DNA of 64,000 nt from Flabesymbios commensalis (GCA_964017125.1 OZ024908.1:61723855-61787854); one strand, 5' to 3'; numbered from the stretch's first letter, positions 30,853-41,541 are shown. The notes: generated by a model from the letters alone, not told the origin. Numbers and translations are program-made.

Positions 30853-30925
30853 CCCTTCTCTTCTTCCTTTTGAAGCTGGCAATTGCGTCAGCAATGCCAG
30901 CTTCAAAAGAAAGAAGAGGAGTCCA
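30853..30925. mobile_element. Family G hairpin with private outer stem
   Basis: Apex TTTTGAAGCTGGCAATTGC / GCAATGCCAGCTTCAAAA. The outer stem CTTCTCTTCTTCC / GAAAGAAGAGGAG pairs imperfectly and is unrelated to the 2.7-kb copy. The apex variant GGCA is also paired. Confidence 0.75.
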
Positions 30926-32030
30926 TTCAGGGACTGACAGGTGAAAGGCTGGCCAATTAGGTGGAATGCATCATTCGTCTATTTGTCATAGGTTGATCGA
31001 CCCATGAAATAATACTATATGCTATGACACGTGTTATCCGATAACCACGTACATAGTGTAACTGATAATTAAGATATTAATATCTGATATTTTAAAAATA
31101 AAAAAAATATAAACTTGTCAATGGTCATAGTAATATTGATCTCTAATAAAATCTGCCGTCTTAAAAGAATGAAATAGTTACAAAGTTGCGCGAATATTGT
31201 ATAACTTATATAACTGTGTTAGTCATAATTTGTAGGAAACCTAAAGCGGCTATCCGATGTACTGAAGGACTTTGATGGTCTGAAAGTCTGGACTCCTTCA
31301 GATATATCTCGATCTCAAGTATCCCCCTCTTATTGATGTACTACTTGAATCAGCCTGTTTTATATAGGCGCACCATGCAGCTACCGCTCCGACAATATGT
31401 TACAAAATCTCCACGTGTATGAACTTTGGTGATATAATAGGTGTTGCTAACACCATTATCATAATTGGTAAAAAAAAAAAAAAATTAAATTATACTTGTA
31501 ATTAAAATTGTTTAGCACTGTTGATTTGTTTTTACAATTAACATAAGTCAATCGTCTGATCACACTCCAAATTTCACTCGTTTCGAAAACAGACATATCT
31601 GCGATTATTGTTAATAAAGAAACATTAAAAAACATTCACAGTAGCGACTTTAACTAGATGTACAACGAAAATATTAATAGTCTGTTGTAAATCTATTTTA
31701 GACCTACATCATTTTATTGGTACATGAATCCATGTAGGCCTACTGGATCCTTAAGTGTTTCACATTTTTTTCTTCAACTTTAATCTGTTTTCAAGGCACA
31801 AGAATATATTTCTGGGCTATTACTTCGGATATGTCTGAGCGCATTGTCAAATCACGATTATCGATTTGTGAATGGTTTTATCTCTTCTAGGTGAAGTACC
31901 AGGTGGTCGTCCATTGATCCCATGACTGATATAAACGGGTAGTCATATATCTATATAACGGTACAAAGACAAACAGCAGTAACCGTCCACTTGAAAAGTA
32001 GGAAGTTACTTCCGTTAGTCTTTACATGGC
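30926..32030. other. No gene; short hairpin at 31428-31462
   Basis: AT-rich. A small imperfect palindrome TATAATAGGTGTT / AACACCATTATCA around GCT is present. No gene or repeat family recognised. Confidence 0.45.
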
Positions 32031-32032
32031 AT

Positions 32033-32102
32033 CGAACTGCCAAAAACAGTCTTTGTTTACTTTACAAGTAAGCAACTACTGCCTTTTGGCTTTAAGAGCA
32101 GC
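32033..32102. mobile_element. Family F hairpin
   Basis: GAACTGCCAAAAACAGTCTT, TGTTTACTTTACAAGTAAGC, AACTACTGCCTTTTGGCTTT, AAGAGCAGC. The left arm is decayed. Confidence 0.7.
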
Positions 32103-32427
32103 ATGGTATGACATAGGCATACCTTCTTTGTAGGCCTACATATTCCGGATCACAAGCAGCCAGTATGTACACAACTACACAGTCACTTTAAATATTGCAA
32201 AAATGGCACAAGTCGTGATCTGATTTAGACTACCAGTATTTCTTTATTTGTAAGGCTTATGAAGCTTATAAATAATGATCGAAAATGCATGTAAATTATT
32301 TATTTTTATAGCTTTATATTGTTTTGCGTATTCCACCATTAAATCGGTTTTATAGTAGTAAGAGTTGGTGGATTACTCTATTGCAATAGGTCTTTCGGAT
32401 ACTACTCGTGTATCTATAACCAATTAA

Positions 32428-32671
32428 CCCTTTAAGTCCTCACGATGCATTAAAGCAGCATTTTACATACCTGAAAAACAGATTTAATTTTGCTAAAACC
32501 AAGGGGTTTTAAAAGGAAAATATAAATGAAACTTTTACCAAAACATGGCAATTTTCTAAAAAATTCCACCCACGTCAAGTCATCTTTATCCGCTACAAGT
32601 CGGGAATTGCGGCAGCAATTCGCGGCTTGTAGTGGATGAAGATGACAATGGTATATTCAGGCCTGCAAGGG
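32428..32671. mobile_element. TTAA-C element, complete (244 bp)
   Basis: CCCTTTAAGTCCTCACGATG at the left and CAGGCCTGCAAGGG at the right, with TTAA at 32424-32427 and 32672-32675. The central hairpin CATCTTTATCCGCTACAAGT / ACTTGTAGTGGATGAAGATG type encloses CGGGAATTGCGGCAGCAATT. Its architecture equals A and B although the stem sequence is different. Confidence 0.85.
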
Positions 32672-32837
32672 TTAAAGACAGTAGGCCTAATGGCTGACGT
32701 GTTAATTAAGCAGTTACTGCATTTTATAGTTACTCTGAGTTACTCCCTGTCACTAAAGAGTTTCCATATTTTTTTAAACTAGTAATAAATCATAAAATTA
32801 TGTAATCGTAATCAAAATATCCAAAATTATTTATTAA

Positions 32838-33075
32838 CCCTTTAACCACCGGTGCCGCATATATTCGGGTTTTCATTTTTTATTAGCACATTAAGTACCA
32901 CCTTTTAAATATGTTAAAGATTAAATGTGACATCAACCAGCAAGATTTGAAAAGAGGTGACCTCCATTGTGTCAAATCTGAATAATTTTCACTCACTTGA
33001 AGTTGTGGATCGCGTCAGCGAGACACAACTTTAAGTGGGTGAAAATTCAAATTGAATAATTTGGCGGTTAAAGGG
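32838..33075. mobile_element. TTAA-A element, complete (238 bp)
   Basis: CCCTTTAACCACCGGTGCCG and AATTTGGCGGTTAAAGGG next to TTAA on both sides. The hairpin is intact except for ACAACTTTAAGTGGG. Very close to the 25.8-kb copy. Confidence 0.92.
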
Positions 33076-33373
33076 TTAAACGTTTTCATGTGTTTATTTT
33101 AGCATGTAGGGGCCTATATTAGTATGACATCAAACTATAGCATAATGATAATCGTGCCAATACGCATACTAGTCGAGACTCCATTTCTGAAAGAAAGCCT
33201 ATAAAATGGTCCATGCGGACATCATGAGTAGAATATGAAGACATCATCATTCTAATAGGAAATTTCCCGTAGAATGCGAAGATAATGTAAGCGTAACTAC
33301 ACGCGCGTACCTTATGGGACAACTTAATTGTACCTTATGACCCACCCTAATTAACTCGTTGTATTATTTTCAG

Positions 33374-33511
33374 CAGGAATATTCGGAATATGTTTACTGA
33401 CAGCTTCAAAATGCTCAGCAGCAGAAAACTATGGACACACATTTTTTTAAAATTCCAGGCGAGACTATTCGGCACTCCCAATGGAAACTTCCTTTGTCCT
33501 TCAAAGGTAGC
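33374..33511 (+). CDS. Candidate exon, weak
   Basis: An open frame with an ATG at 33390 follows a TTGTATTATTTTCAG acceptor-like sequence. It contains a possible donor (CTTCAAAG-GTAGCT) at 33510. The first 25 residues (SFKMLSSRKLWTHIFLKFQA region) are basic and amphipathic, like a mitochondrial presequence. I recognise no protein family and no partner exon is visible, so this is only a candidate. Confidence 0.18.
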
Positions 33512-33819
33512 TGGCTACACACGTGGTTACCATCCATCAAACACTCTTCATTTCAGCACGAAAGCTAAGCCAAAGCTTTTACAATGATGTGTCAGCGTTG
33601 GTAAGGCATTGCATTAATGTTGTATTTGTCGGGATGGCATGTTTGCATGCCATGTGTAAGACTAGGATACCGGGAGGCAGGCGAGTCATTTCTGGGGCGA
33701 AACTACCATTCTTAGTGATTAAAATATGATAGTGTTTTAAAATTGACAAGACTTCTCTTTTGCAAGCAAATTTGTTTTGCGAACAAATTCGTTCTGTCTT
33801 TATTTATATTCTCATATTT

Positions 33820-34033
33820 GTGACGGGGCCGCCTGAGATTGAGCGCCATATTGGAACGCGTCTGAAAAGTCGTTGGTGGCCGGAAGGGAGATCGCCCGCG
33901 ACGCAGGCGCACTGCAGCCTCAGGCATGCTGCAAGCAGTTGCTTCCTCGGTTTCCGGTTTGCGGTTTCTGTCGGGCCTGGTTCCGTGTTCTGTGACATGT
34001 GTTGACACAAGTGCTATGGGGATCTGTCCGCGA
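33820..34033. promoter_or_regulatory. Isolated GC/CpG-rich patch, possible promoter
   Basis: This stretch stands out from its AT-rich surroundings by its CpG content. It contains GAGCGCCATATTGG (a YY1-like CCAT core), GTGGCCGGAAGGGAG (an ETS-type CCGGAAG) and CGCGACGCAGGCGCACTGCA. These fit a TATA-less promoter, but no gene with a clear start is seen on either side. It could also be an unrecognised repeat. Confidence 0.3.
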
Positions 34034-34112
34034 TGGTACAGCGTTGGCCCAATAACGGGTCAACGTCAGAGACGTTGACCCGTCACTGGGACATTGCTGG
34101 GCCAGCTGTTAT
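34034..34112. mobile_element. Family D-like hairpin
   Basis: GTTGGCCCAATAACGGGTCA, ACGTCAGAGACGTTGACCCG, TCACTGGGACATTGCTGGGC. The inner palindrome CGGGTCAACGTC / GACGTTGACCCG is perfect; the sequence order suggests a rearranged D. Confidence 0.6.
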
Positions 34113-34211
34113 GTTGGAGCAGCTGAGATCGGGATCATCGCGTCCTGCGGTACGTATTATAACTTCCATGTGATGTTGCAGTTCAAGTGGATACCTTGTA
34201 GGTCTGGGTCT

Positions 34212-34315
34212 GTTATTCTCGTACAAGTTACGATATATCGCAGGCTTCGGATTGGTTGAGATGGCCATTTCGACCAATCCGAAGGCTACGATGTATCGTA
34301 ACTTGTACGAGAATA
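34212..34315. mobile_element. Family I hairpin, about 45-bp arms
   Basis: GTTATTCTCGTACAAGTTAC, GATATATCGCAGGCTTCGGA and TTGGTTGAGA are mirrored by TTTCGACCAATCCGAAGGCT, ACGATGTATCGTAACTTGTA and CGAGAATAC. Arms match the 19.8-kb copy. Confidence 0.85.
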
Positions 34316-35515
34316 CTCGCTATGCATATTCCACGCGAACACGGGAGGTAGATTAGCGAGTTGTGTAAAGCACGCCATCCATTTGCATGTAATCTGTGTG
34401 CGTGTCCGTCTGCGTGGTCCGTGGGCCTGCGCGCAAAAAACGTACACATGAAAAATGTAGGCCTACTTCGTACCATCAATTTGCTGATCCGTGTCCGTGT
34501 CGAATCGCACAAGAAACGATTTTTTACGGACACACACACGGATGGATGGTCTGCTTAAGCACCCTTTTCCATATGACTCTACTATAATAGAATAAAAAGA
34601 CACTATAATGACCTTGTTAATGTTGGTATTTAGCACCCTATAAACTGTTGTTATAATTTGTGTTAATCCTTGCGCGATCAGTCTGTAGTATATAGGCTTA
34701 AACAATGATAGAAGCATACATCATTTTATTTTGGGATATTAGGTGAATGGAGCACATTATTAATATGTATGATTTCAAAATCATTGATTGTTAAATATTT
34801 GCAAATAATTGAACTCTCTCGTCTTTCCCAGGATTGACCATACCATGTATGACGGGGTAGCAATCACATGACTCTGCGATGAGACAAAGCTAGCAAATTG
34901 TACACAATTTGTGTCACGTGGCATCAAATGATTGTATCTCCCCCTTTGTGAAGTGTCAGATACGACTGTTTAATTCTAAGTTAGTGTTTGTATCTTAAGT
35001 CTTACAGGAGGGTGAGGTTTTTTCGTATAAGAAAGCCCGAGGAGTTCTACATTCTTAGCTGTGGAAAAAGTCAAGGTGTAATAAATGAGGCCGTATTATA
35101 GGTGTTCACTAAAAGGATCATTCAGAGGATAAAAAACATATAACAGCAATTATTGCGAAACGTGTCGAATTAAATGAATGGATGAATTAAGGAGATGGCG
35201 AGCGTATTTAATACATTTTTATCAAGCTGTCTAAAAAGCTCAAACCCGTACGTAGCACGTGCTATATTTCTATAAATCGAACCAAAAATCATTTAATGTC
35301 AAAAACAAACTCATATCCTTCATCCACGTTCAATCTGGGCCCGGCTTCCTCGGGAGATTTGTCAGCACGTGATCAAATCTCAACCAATCAGTGGCTCAAG
35401 TTTTAAAATTAAGATTCTATCCTCTCCGTAGTATTTTCTCCGTTTATTGTCAGTGATTTGTTCAGGAAAGAGTGGGAAGTTGTGACTTATTGTTGGTGGA
35501 ATGCACAGTAGTCAG
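34316..35515. other. No gene; CGTGTCCG-rich stretch at 34395-34555
   Basis: Short repeats of TGTCCGT (CGTGTCCGTCTGCGTGG, CCGTGTCCGTGTCG) and the complement ACGGACACACACACGG give weak inverted structure at 34395-34545. The overlapping small ORFs are not credible. The rest is unremarkable. Confidence 0.45.
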
Positions 35516-35519
35516 GGCA

Positions 35520-35660
35520 AATTGCTCCAAAGCTACCAAATTTGGCCCAGATGTAGACTGAACCCTACTTGATCGATTTTGGGTGGATGCCAAGAAAGGC
35601 ATCGCCTTGCGCCAGTGTATGGGCTAAATCCAAAATGGCCGCCACTAGATATCACAAATA
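35520..35660 (+). repeat. Left inverted-repeat arm of a 3.2-kb repeat structure
   Basis: GGGCAAATTGCTCCAAAGCT, ACCAAATTTGG, GGATGCCAAGAAAGGCATCG, GGGCTAAATCCAAAATGGCC and GCC match in order the reverse complement of 38565-38730. The arms are diverged. It could be the ends of one element or two copies of one repeat in opposite orientation. Confidence 0.65.
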
Positions 35661-36465
35661 TCAGAAATAAGCAATATAATAATTAAAATCTTAAATTACA
35701 CGAAATAAAACTCGCTACTGAGAAGCATAATTTATGATCCTTATATATTTCATAAGTTATGATTGATTTCTCCTCAAAATGTCACATTTTTATGTGATTT
35801 ATTGGCACAACGCTAAATTATCATGATCTGTTCATACTATGTCAAATAACTGCACTTTTTTCAATGATTTCCACACAATTAAGTACAACAATTATATGAT
35901 CACAGGCCCACAAATAATAAATAAATAGTATCAGTGATAAATAGTTTTAAAAATATTGAATTTGTACTTTGACGTCAATAAAGTTAATACGACACCTGAA
36001 ATTAAGAATAATACGGTACGGAAATGCTTGTCACTCACGCGATCATCCTCATTTATTGCAATTTTCCACACATTATTGTCAAAATTTGGGCTCTATACCC
36101 CAGTAACAAACAACGTTTCAGCAGATTCATCACATTCAATGTAATTGAATGTTATTTATAGCATATGCGCCATACATAATGATAACATTTATTGGCAACT
36201 AAAAGTTTAATTACATTACAACGTAGCATGCAAAAGTAAAAATATTTAGCACTAGAATTATTTACGTATTGTTAAAAGTGTAATAAATTATTCATATAAC
36301 TTGTTTGCAGTATTATAAACAGTTTAAAAATAAATAGTTTATGCCATGCAGTCATTGCCAGTGAGCCAGGCCGTGTGAGATCAGTGTACGTTTGTATCGT
36401 TTAGTTTTTGCTCTGGGCGCTGGGGATTTTGTTTTCTTTCTCAAATCTTGAATGATCCGTCCAAC
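35661..36465. other. No gene recognised
   Basis: Very AT-rich; the 62-codon ORF at 35956 has no recognisable motif. Confidence 0.5.
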
Positions 36466-37125
36466 ATTTTAAAGTGGTTGTAATCACTTATTTAGTAGTC
36501 AAGATCACTTTTTTGTGGTGGTTTAGATATTTTTAAAGTTGCTGTGATCACTTCTTCAGTGGCCAAGACTACTTTGTAGTGGCTTAGACAACTTTTTCAG
36601 TGGCTGACACAACCTTTGTAGTGGCTCCGATAACTTTTAAAGTGGCTGTGATCACTTCTTTATTGGTCAAGATCACTCTTGTAGTGGTTTAGATATTTTT
36701 AAAAGTGACTGTGATCACTTCTTAGGTGGCCAAGATTACTTTGTATTGACTTAGATCACCTTTCTGGTGGCTGAGATAACTTTTAAAGTGGCTTTGATCT
36801 GTAGTGGTTTAGATACTTTTTTAAGTGGATGTGATCACTTCTTCAGTGGCCAAGATCACGTTGTAGTGCCTTAGTGGCTTAGATACCCTTTTCAGTGGCT
36901 GACACCAATTTGCTAGTGGGCAAGATCACATTTGTAGTGGCTCTGATAACTTTTAAGCTGGCTGTGATCACTTCGTTAGTGGGCAAGATCACATTTGTAG
37001 TGGCTTTGATAACGTTTAAGCTGGCTGTGATCACTTCGTTAGTGGTCAAGATCATTTGTGTGGTGGTTTAGATTATTTTTAAAGTGGCTGTGATCACTTT
37101 TTCAGTGGTCAAGATCAGCTTTGAA
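36466..37125. repeat. Degenerate 20-21-bp minisatellite
   Basis: About 30 degenerate units around AGTGGCTGTGATCACTTCTT, AGTGGCCAAGATCACTTTGT and AGTGGTTTAGATACTTTTTA. The three types tend to cycle, giving a ~62-bp higher order. TGATCA is frequent. No unit is exactly conserved and there is no spacer/repeat alternation. No frame stays open. Confidence 0.85.
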
Positions 37126-37379
37126 AAATGGCTCCAGAAAATGTAAACGTAATAACAAACATTTATACCATTAAAGTTAACATGAGCGAGATGAAGTCCT
37201 TCTGGTATTCTCTAAAAACGCTGTAAATTGTTCAAATGGAGGGATAAAATACAAACTTGGTGCTTTGTTTCAAATATCATATGTAACAGAAATAAAATAT
37301 TATGTATCCACGCTAATGCCCTTGATATTTACTTTCAACTGCTATAAAAAAATTTGCTACATTTTTTAATTTGGGTATT

Positions 37380-38280
37380 CATTGGGCAAAAGTGTGAAGC
37401 ACGGTCAATTTTCCCGAGCAGGCAGAAAAGTGTAAAAATTTTAAGTCCAACCAAAAGTGTGTAATATGTTCAAATAGCTCATTATTTTTATTAAAAATGG
37501 GTTATTTTAAGTCAACAATAGTTTTAGAACATGTTTGAATCAAAACACTGAACATTTATCACATGCAAAATCAGCTGAGAGAGAAGTATTTTGATTAGGC
37601 CCCTACTTAAGAATGAAATTAATACCAACATAAAGCTTTCTTGTGCATTTGGCTATTATCAGATACAAAAGCTATTACATCCATGTGAAAGTAGATTTCT
37701 ACTGATGGTAAATATATTGATATAGCTCAAAATTTGACTACTCAGTGGGAAATATTGTGAGATATGGTCAATTTTCCCGAGCCTGAAGGAAAGTTTTATA
37801 TCCATGTTACATCCGATGCCATTAGTTTTCCATTGATATCAAATATATTCATATAGCTCAAAATTTGACTACTCAGTGGGCGAAAGTGCGTAATACGCTC
37901 GATTTATCAAAACCGGACCAAAATCGCACCTACATGTAGGTCATGTACATTTTTGGCCATATTTCAGTAAAGCAGCTGAGAGAAAATAATTTTGATTATT
38001 TACAGAAAAAGTATGGAAAAAGGTAAAAATGGGAGTTAAAGTACTAACTGAATGCTCTCTGGCGCATTTGTCAATAATCGGTCACACAATATTGGACATC
38101 CATGTGAACACTTGTGTCAGTAGCTTTGTATTGATATTAAATATTTTGCTATAGCTCAAAATTTGACTACTCAGTGGGCGAAAGTGTGTAATACGCTCGA
38201 TTTATCAAAATCGGACCAAAATCGCACCTACATGTACGTCATGTACATTTTTGGCCATATTTCAGTAAAGCAGCGGCAGG
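37380..38280. repeat. Diverged ~298-bp tandem repeats
   Basis: About 125 bp beginning TATAGCTCAAAATTTGACTA, with GTAATACGCTCGATTTATCA and TTTTTGGCCATATTTCAGTA, occur at 37851-37975 and 38148-38272 with few differences. Weaker matches (AAATTTGACTACTCAGTGGG, GGTCAATTTTCCCGAGC) occur at 37380-37430 and 37725-37790. Confidence 0.8.
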
Positions 38281-38359
38281 CATCTGATCAACAGGTTGAT
38301 TATGGCCCCTGAGTAGTCCAGCTATGTGAATACAATAGTGGCTTAAATTCCCCTTCCGG

Positions 38360-38735
38360 GTGACACCTTACCTCCAACCACGTCTAGTCTGGTATGAAAT
38401 CTTATTATCTTCAAGCATTTTTTTGCAAAATTGTCTTTTTTGTTCAATAATTGTGAACAAATCCGATTATTTAAATAAAATAACATCAGAAGTAGCTAAA
38501 TTGGTCATAACTATAACACATAGCAATATATCACGTGGTCACAACCCTTTAGGTATCCTTAGTAAGGTATACAACAAATCTGAATGGCGGCCATCCTGGA
38601 TTTTGCTAATGCACCGGCCCTTAGCAATTCCTGTCTTGACATCCATCGCAAATCGAAATAGTATAATATTTTTATATATCCGTGCCAAATTTTGTAGCTT
38701 TGGAAGAATTTGCCCCAAAATATCCCTAACAACTA
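38360..38735 (-). repeat. Right inverted-repeat arm region
   Basis: GGCGGCCATCCTGGATTTTG, TCTTGACATCCATCG and GCCAAATTTTGTAGCTTTGG, then AATTTGCCCC, are the inverted counterpart of 35520-35660 (matching part 38565-38730). The 128-codon ORF here is not gene-like. Confidence 0.65.
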
Positions 38736-38965
38736 CAGAGTTATAATCTCACATATGGCATACATGCAGCAGCGTCGGGGCGTCATTTCAGCATTTCCTC
38801 GGCACCTGGAACGTTCCAATCCGCGCTGGAAAAGTCAACGGTGACGGTTCTTTTACTAATTATCCTCACTCCGCCAAGGACGTCGCCGGTATCGCTTTCC
38901 TCCGGCAGCCAATTATCGTAACCAGTCGCGCCGTAATTGTAGTGACATCACCAAGATGTACTCCA
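38736..38965. other. No gene recognised
   Basis: Slightly GC-richer noncoding segment. Confidence 0.45.
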
Positions 38966-38971
38966 GTACTG

Positions 38972-39050
38972 CTCTGAAAAGCCAAAAGGCAGTATCTGCT
39001 TACTTGTCAGGTGATGAGATACTGTCTTTTGGCTTTGCACGGCATAGTAC
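38972..39050. mobile_element. Family F hairpin, well preserved
   Basis: CTGCTCTGAAAAGCCAAAAG, GCAGTATCTGCTTACTTGTC, AGATACTGTCTTTTGGCTTT, GCACGGCA. Confidence 0.82.
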
Positions 39051-39440
39051 GCCACACGCTGATTAAATAACTCTTACGTGTAGGATGTCATTTGAAACGT
39101 ACCAGGTTGAAAGATAATACGAAGTCGATTGAAGAGATATTTTACCATCAAATGTGACAAAAATAAAACGGTTTTATGTGCATCTGTATGACAATATGTG
39201 GATCAAACGACCTCATGATCAACAATGAATCAATCAATTAAAGTTAGGCTAATGTTGTTTTTTGTATTGGTGCAAGACTCTGTTAAAAAAACTGTACCAT
39301 CTGTAATTATTCAGTGCAAAACCAAAATGGGTTTAAACACCCAACTGTTCATTATTAAATTATTCCTTTTATTTTGTGTATGTTTCATTCGTGTACATGG
39401 TGCTATTACCGACTATCAAGTAGAAGGCTACAGTTAGTAA
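39051..39440. other. No gene recognised
   Basis: The 70-codon ORF at 39225-39437 has a hydrophobic C-terminal stretch, but start context and length do not support a gene. Confidence 0.4.
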
Positions 39441-39441
39441 A

Positions 39442-39550
39442 CAGGTAAACACAAATATTTGGATACCATTTGTACAATGTTGGACCAACGTCGAAGACGT
39501 TGGGCCGACGTTGTACAAATGTTATGCAAATGTTTTGTGTTTGTTGGGCA
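39442..39550. mobile_element. Family E hairpin
   Basis: AGGTAAACACAAATATTTGG, ATTTGTACAATGTTGGACCA, ACGTCGAAGACGTTGGGCCG, ACGTTGTACAAATGTTATGC, AAATGTTTTGTGTTTGTTGG. Confidence 0.88.
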
Positions 39551-40014
39551 GCCTCTTGAGAAGTTCTGACAGTCAATTGATTTACAGGCATAGACAACCG
39601 AAGGCCAGAGCTCAGTTTTGTACTGGTATATGCGAACATCGATTTGCAAATGTTGTGAATTAAAATTATACATTCTACGATTTTGGGAAGGCTGGTAGTA
39701 TGTATACTACCTTTTTTTCGCTAGTTTAGACAAGAACCTAAAAAAATTATTGCTAACACACGAAACTAGCAATTTCAAATACACTTGATCAGATTTATGG
39801 TGCTTTTATTTTCGCGACAAAAAATGTTTCGCGAAAATTGAAGTCTAAACCTATGAAGTCAACACCACGGTCTGCTACTATTCAAACGTGGTCAACTTTG
39901 TGAGGTACTGGCGGAGGGAGCAGGAACAAAATGTCAAATTGGCTGCGGTGATATATATGCTACAAGATAACCAGATGTTGGCGCGGAATCATTATTCTGC
40001 ACAGTAGAACCTAA
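39551..40014. other. No gene recognised
   Basis: Noncoding, no family recognised. Confidence 0.5.
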
Positions 40015-40075
40015 GGTTGATTTAATGCTGGGACATCGGCGTCGACGCTGGCCCACCAGTAAATCAGCATCGTTA
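40015..40075. mobile_element. Family D hairpin fragment
   Basis: GGTTGATTTAATGCTGGGAC, ATCGGCGTCGACGCTGGCCC, ACCAGTAAATCAGCATCG; GATTTA / TAAATC is a private paired variant. Confidence 0.7.
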
Positions 40076-40355
40076 TCAAGTAATTTATTTTTCGTGCGAC
40101 GAAATCAGATATCAAGTGGGATATTGTAATTTCTAGCCTTCTTAATTAATTCCTTCACAACGAAGAACATATTTTGTTGAAGTTCTTGAATTACGTCACG
40201 GAATATATATTGATAGAAACTGGTAGTCGTAGAAAACATTATAACATAAAATATATAAGTAACTTTTTCACTTGATTCATAACCATGCAGCGAAATTTAA
40301 TGCCAACACCCTATTTTTTATTATAATTATCATGACATCGTTACTTTCTGATCAA
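40076..40355. other. No gene recognised
   Basis: AT-rich noncoding. Confidence 0.5.
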
Positions 40356-40359
40356 TTAA

Positions 40360-40590
40360 CCCTTTAACCGCCGGTTCCGATTATATTATTATTCATCCGA
40401 TTATATTATATACTGGCACATTAAGTACAACCTTTTAAACATGTTAAAGATAAAACGTGACATCAATTGTAAGGATTTTAAATAGTCAACCTCAATTTTG
40501 TCAAATCTGAATAATTTTCACTCACTTGAGTTTGTAGATCGCGTCAGCGGGACGCAACTTCAAGTGGGTAAAAATTACAATTAAGGAACT
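40360..40590. mobile_element. TTAA-A element, right end missing
   Basis: CCCTTTAACCGCCGGTTCCG after TTAA, AAGTACAACCTTTTAAACAT, TCAACCTCAATTTTGTCAAA, ATCGCGTCAGCGGGACGCAA, CTTCAAGTGGGTAAAAATTA; truncated before GGCGGTTAAAGGG. Confidence 0.75.
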
Positions 40591-40829
40591 TTGTTATTGA
40601 CCCCACTTTGTACTCATATACTTATTATTATTGGTAGGAGATAGGAGATAGGAGATAGGAGTTATTGTGATTTTCTTCTGTCATTTAAGCTATAATCAGT
40701 TTTATTTACAACACGTTTTATCATAAATTACTACACAGTATAATTCAAATTGCGATATTAATTTTGCGATTATGATCATTTGCGATGTCTCCCTTTATCA
40801 GGGTACCTTCGGACAAGCTAGTGCCTTAA
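40591..40829. other. No gene; short (GGAGATA)n at 40636-40660
   Basis: Four GGAGATA-type units in an otherwise featureless stretch. Confidence 0.5.
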
Positions 40830-40942
40830 ACATGATTTGTCACCCATTCCAAGTTATTTTCGCCCACTGCAAGTCAAGAGTTGCGACAGTGGGTGAAAAA
40901 AGTGGGTGAAAACATCAATGGCCAATTCAAGTTTGAAAGGGT
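40830..40942. mobile_element. TTAA-C-like fragment
   Basis: CACCCATTCCAAGTTATTTT, CGCCCACTGCAAGTCAAGAG, TTGCGACAGTGGGTGAAAA, TTGAAAGGG then TTAA. Only the right half and hairpin are recognisable. Confidence 0.5.
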
Positions 40943-41142
40943 TAAATTTCGAAAGACAGGCTACGTCCTGAAACGTCTTGCACTTGCATGTCTTGTCATG
41001 CGCTGCGACTGGACAAGCGAAGATAAAGAATAAACTAAAGTAGGAGGCTAAACTATGAGGCGAACGACGGGTGGAAAGTGCGCCATGAGTGGAGAATAAT
41101 CCAGAAATAAACACTTGACTACCATATGTACATACGCGGCGC

Positions 41143-41200
41143 TCACGAGACATTGACTTGATGTCGTTTTAATGTTGGGCCAGCGTCGCAGCATTATGCT
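41143..41200. mobile_element. Family D left half
   Basis: CACGAGACATTGACTTGATG, TCGTTTTAATGTTGGGCCAG, CGTCGCAG; the right arm is missing. Confidence 0.7.
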
Positions 41201-41490
41201 ACCATCTTGGCACTACCATGGATCAATGCGGTCAGAATGGAATGTCGAGAATGACATTATATATCAACGTGGCTTTGTCAGCGACTGGTCAGCACATTTG
41301 ACTGCGATTTTTATCAGCTACCAGCCCCCCCCCCCCCCCCCTACGGAATTCCCCAACCGCACCGGTATAAATCTGCCAGACTGTTTGGGGTACTCATTTT
41401 GGTTAGATTGTGCTGATACTGTAATGTTTAAAACTTCGCAAACGAAGTTTTTCTCGAAGTTAGGAGATTTTTGCGAATTGAACAAAAATG
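41201..41490. other. No gene; poly-C tract at 41327-41340
   Basis: The 123-codon ORF at 41172-41543 starts in a D fragment and ends in a SINE tail, so it is not a gene. AACTTCGCAAACGAAGTT at about 41431-41448 is a small palindrome. Confidence 0.5.
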
Positions 41491-41493
41491 ACT

Positions 41494-41541
41494 GGGGTTT
41501 TAGGCCACCTTTGTGCACATATAGGCTAAACTGGGCAAAAT
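41494..41541 (-). mobile_element. SINE (family S) 3' fragment
   Basis: Minus strand: CCCAGTTTAGCCTATATGTG, CACAAAGGTGGCCTAAAACC, CCAGTCA. Only the body end is present. Confidence 0.7.

Noticed and set aside
34228-34539. 103-codon minus-strand ORF
   Set aside because: Overlaps a family I hairpin and a TGTCCGT-rich stretch; no recognisable domain.
36466-37125. CRISPR-like appearance (regular repeats)
   Set aside because: Monomers are degenerate and contiguous without unique spacers, and the genome is eukaryotic.
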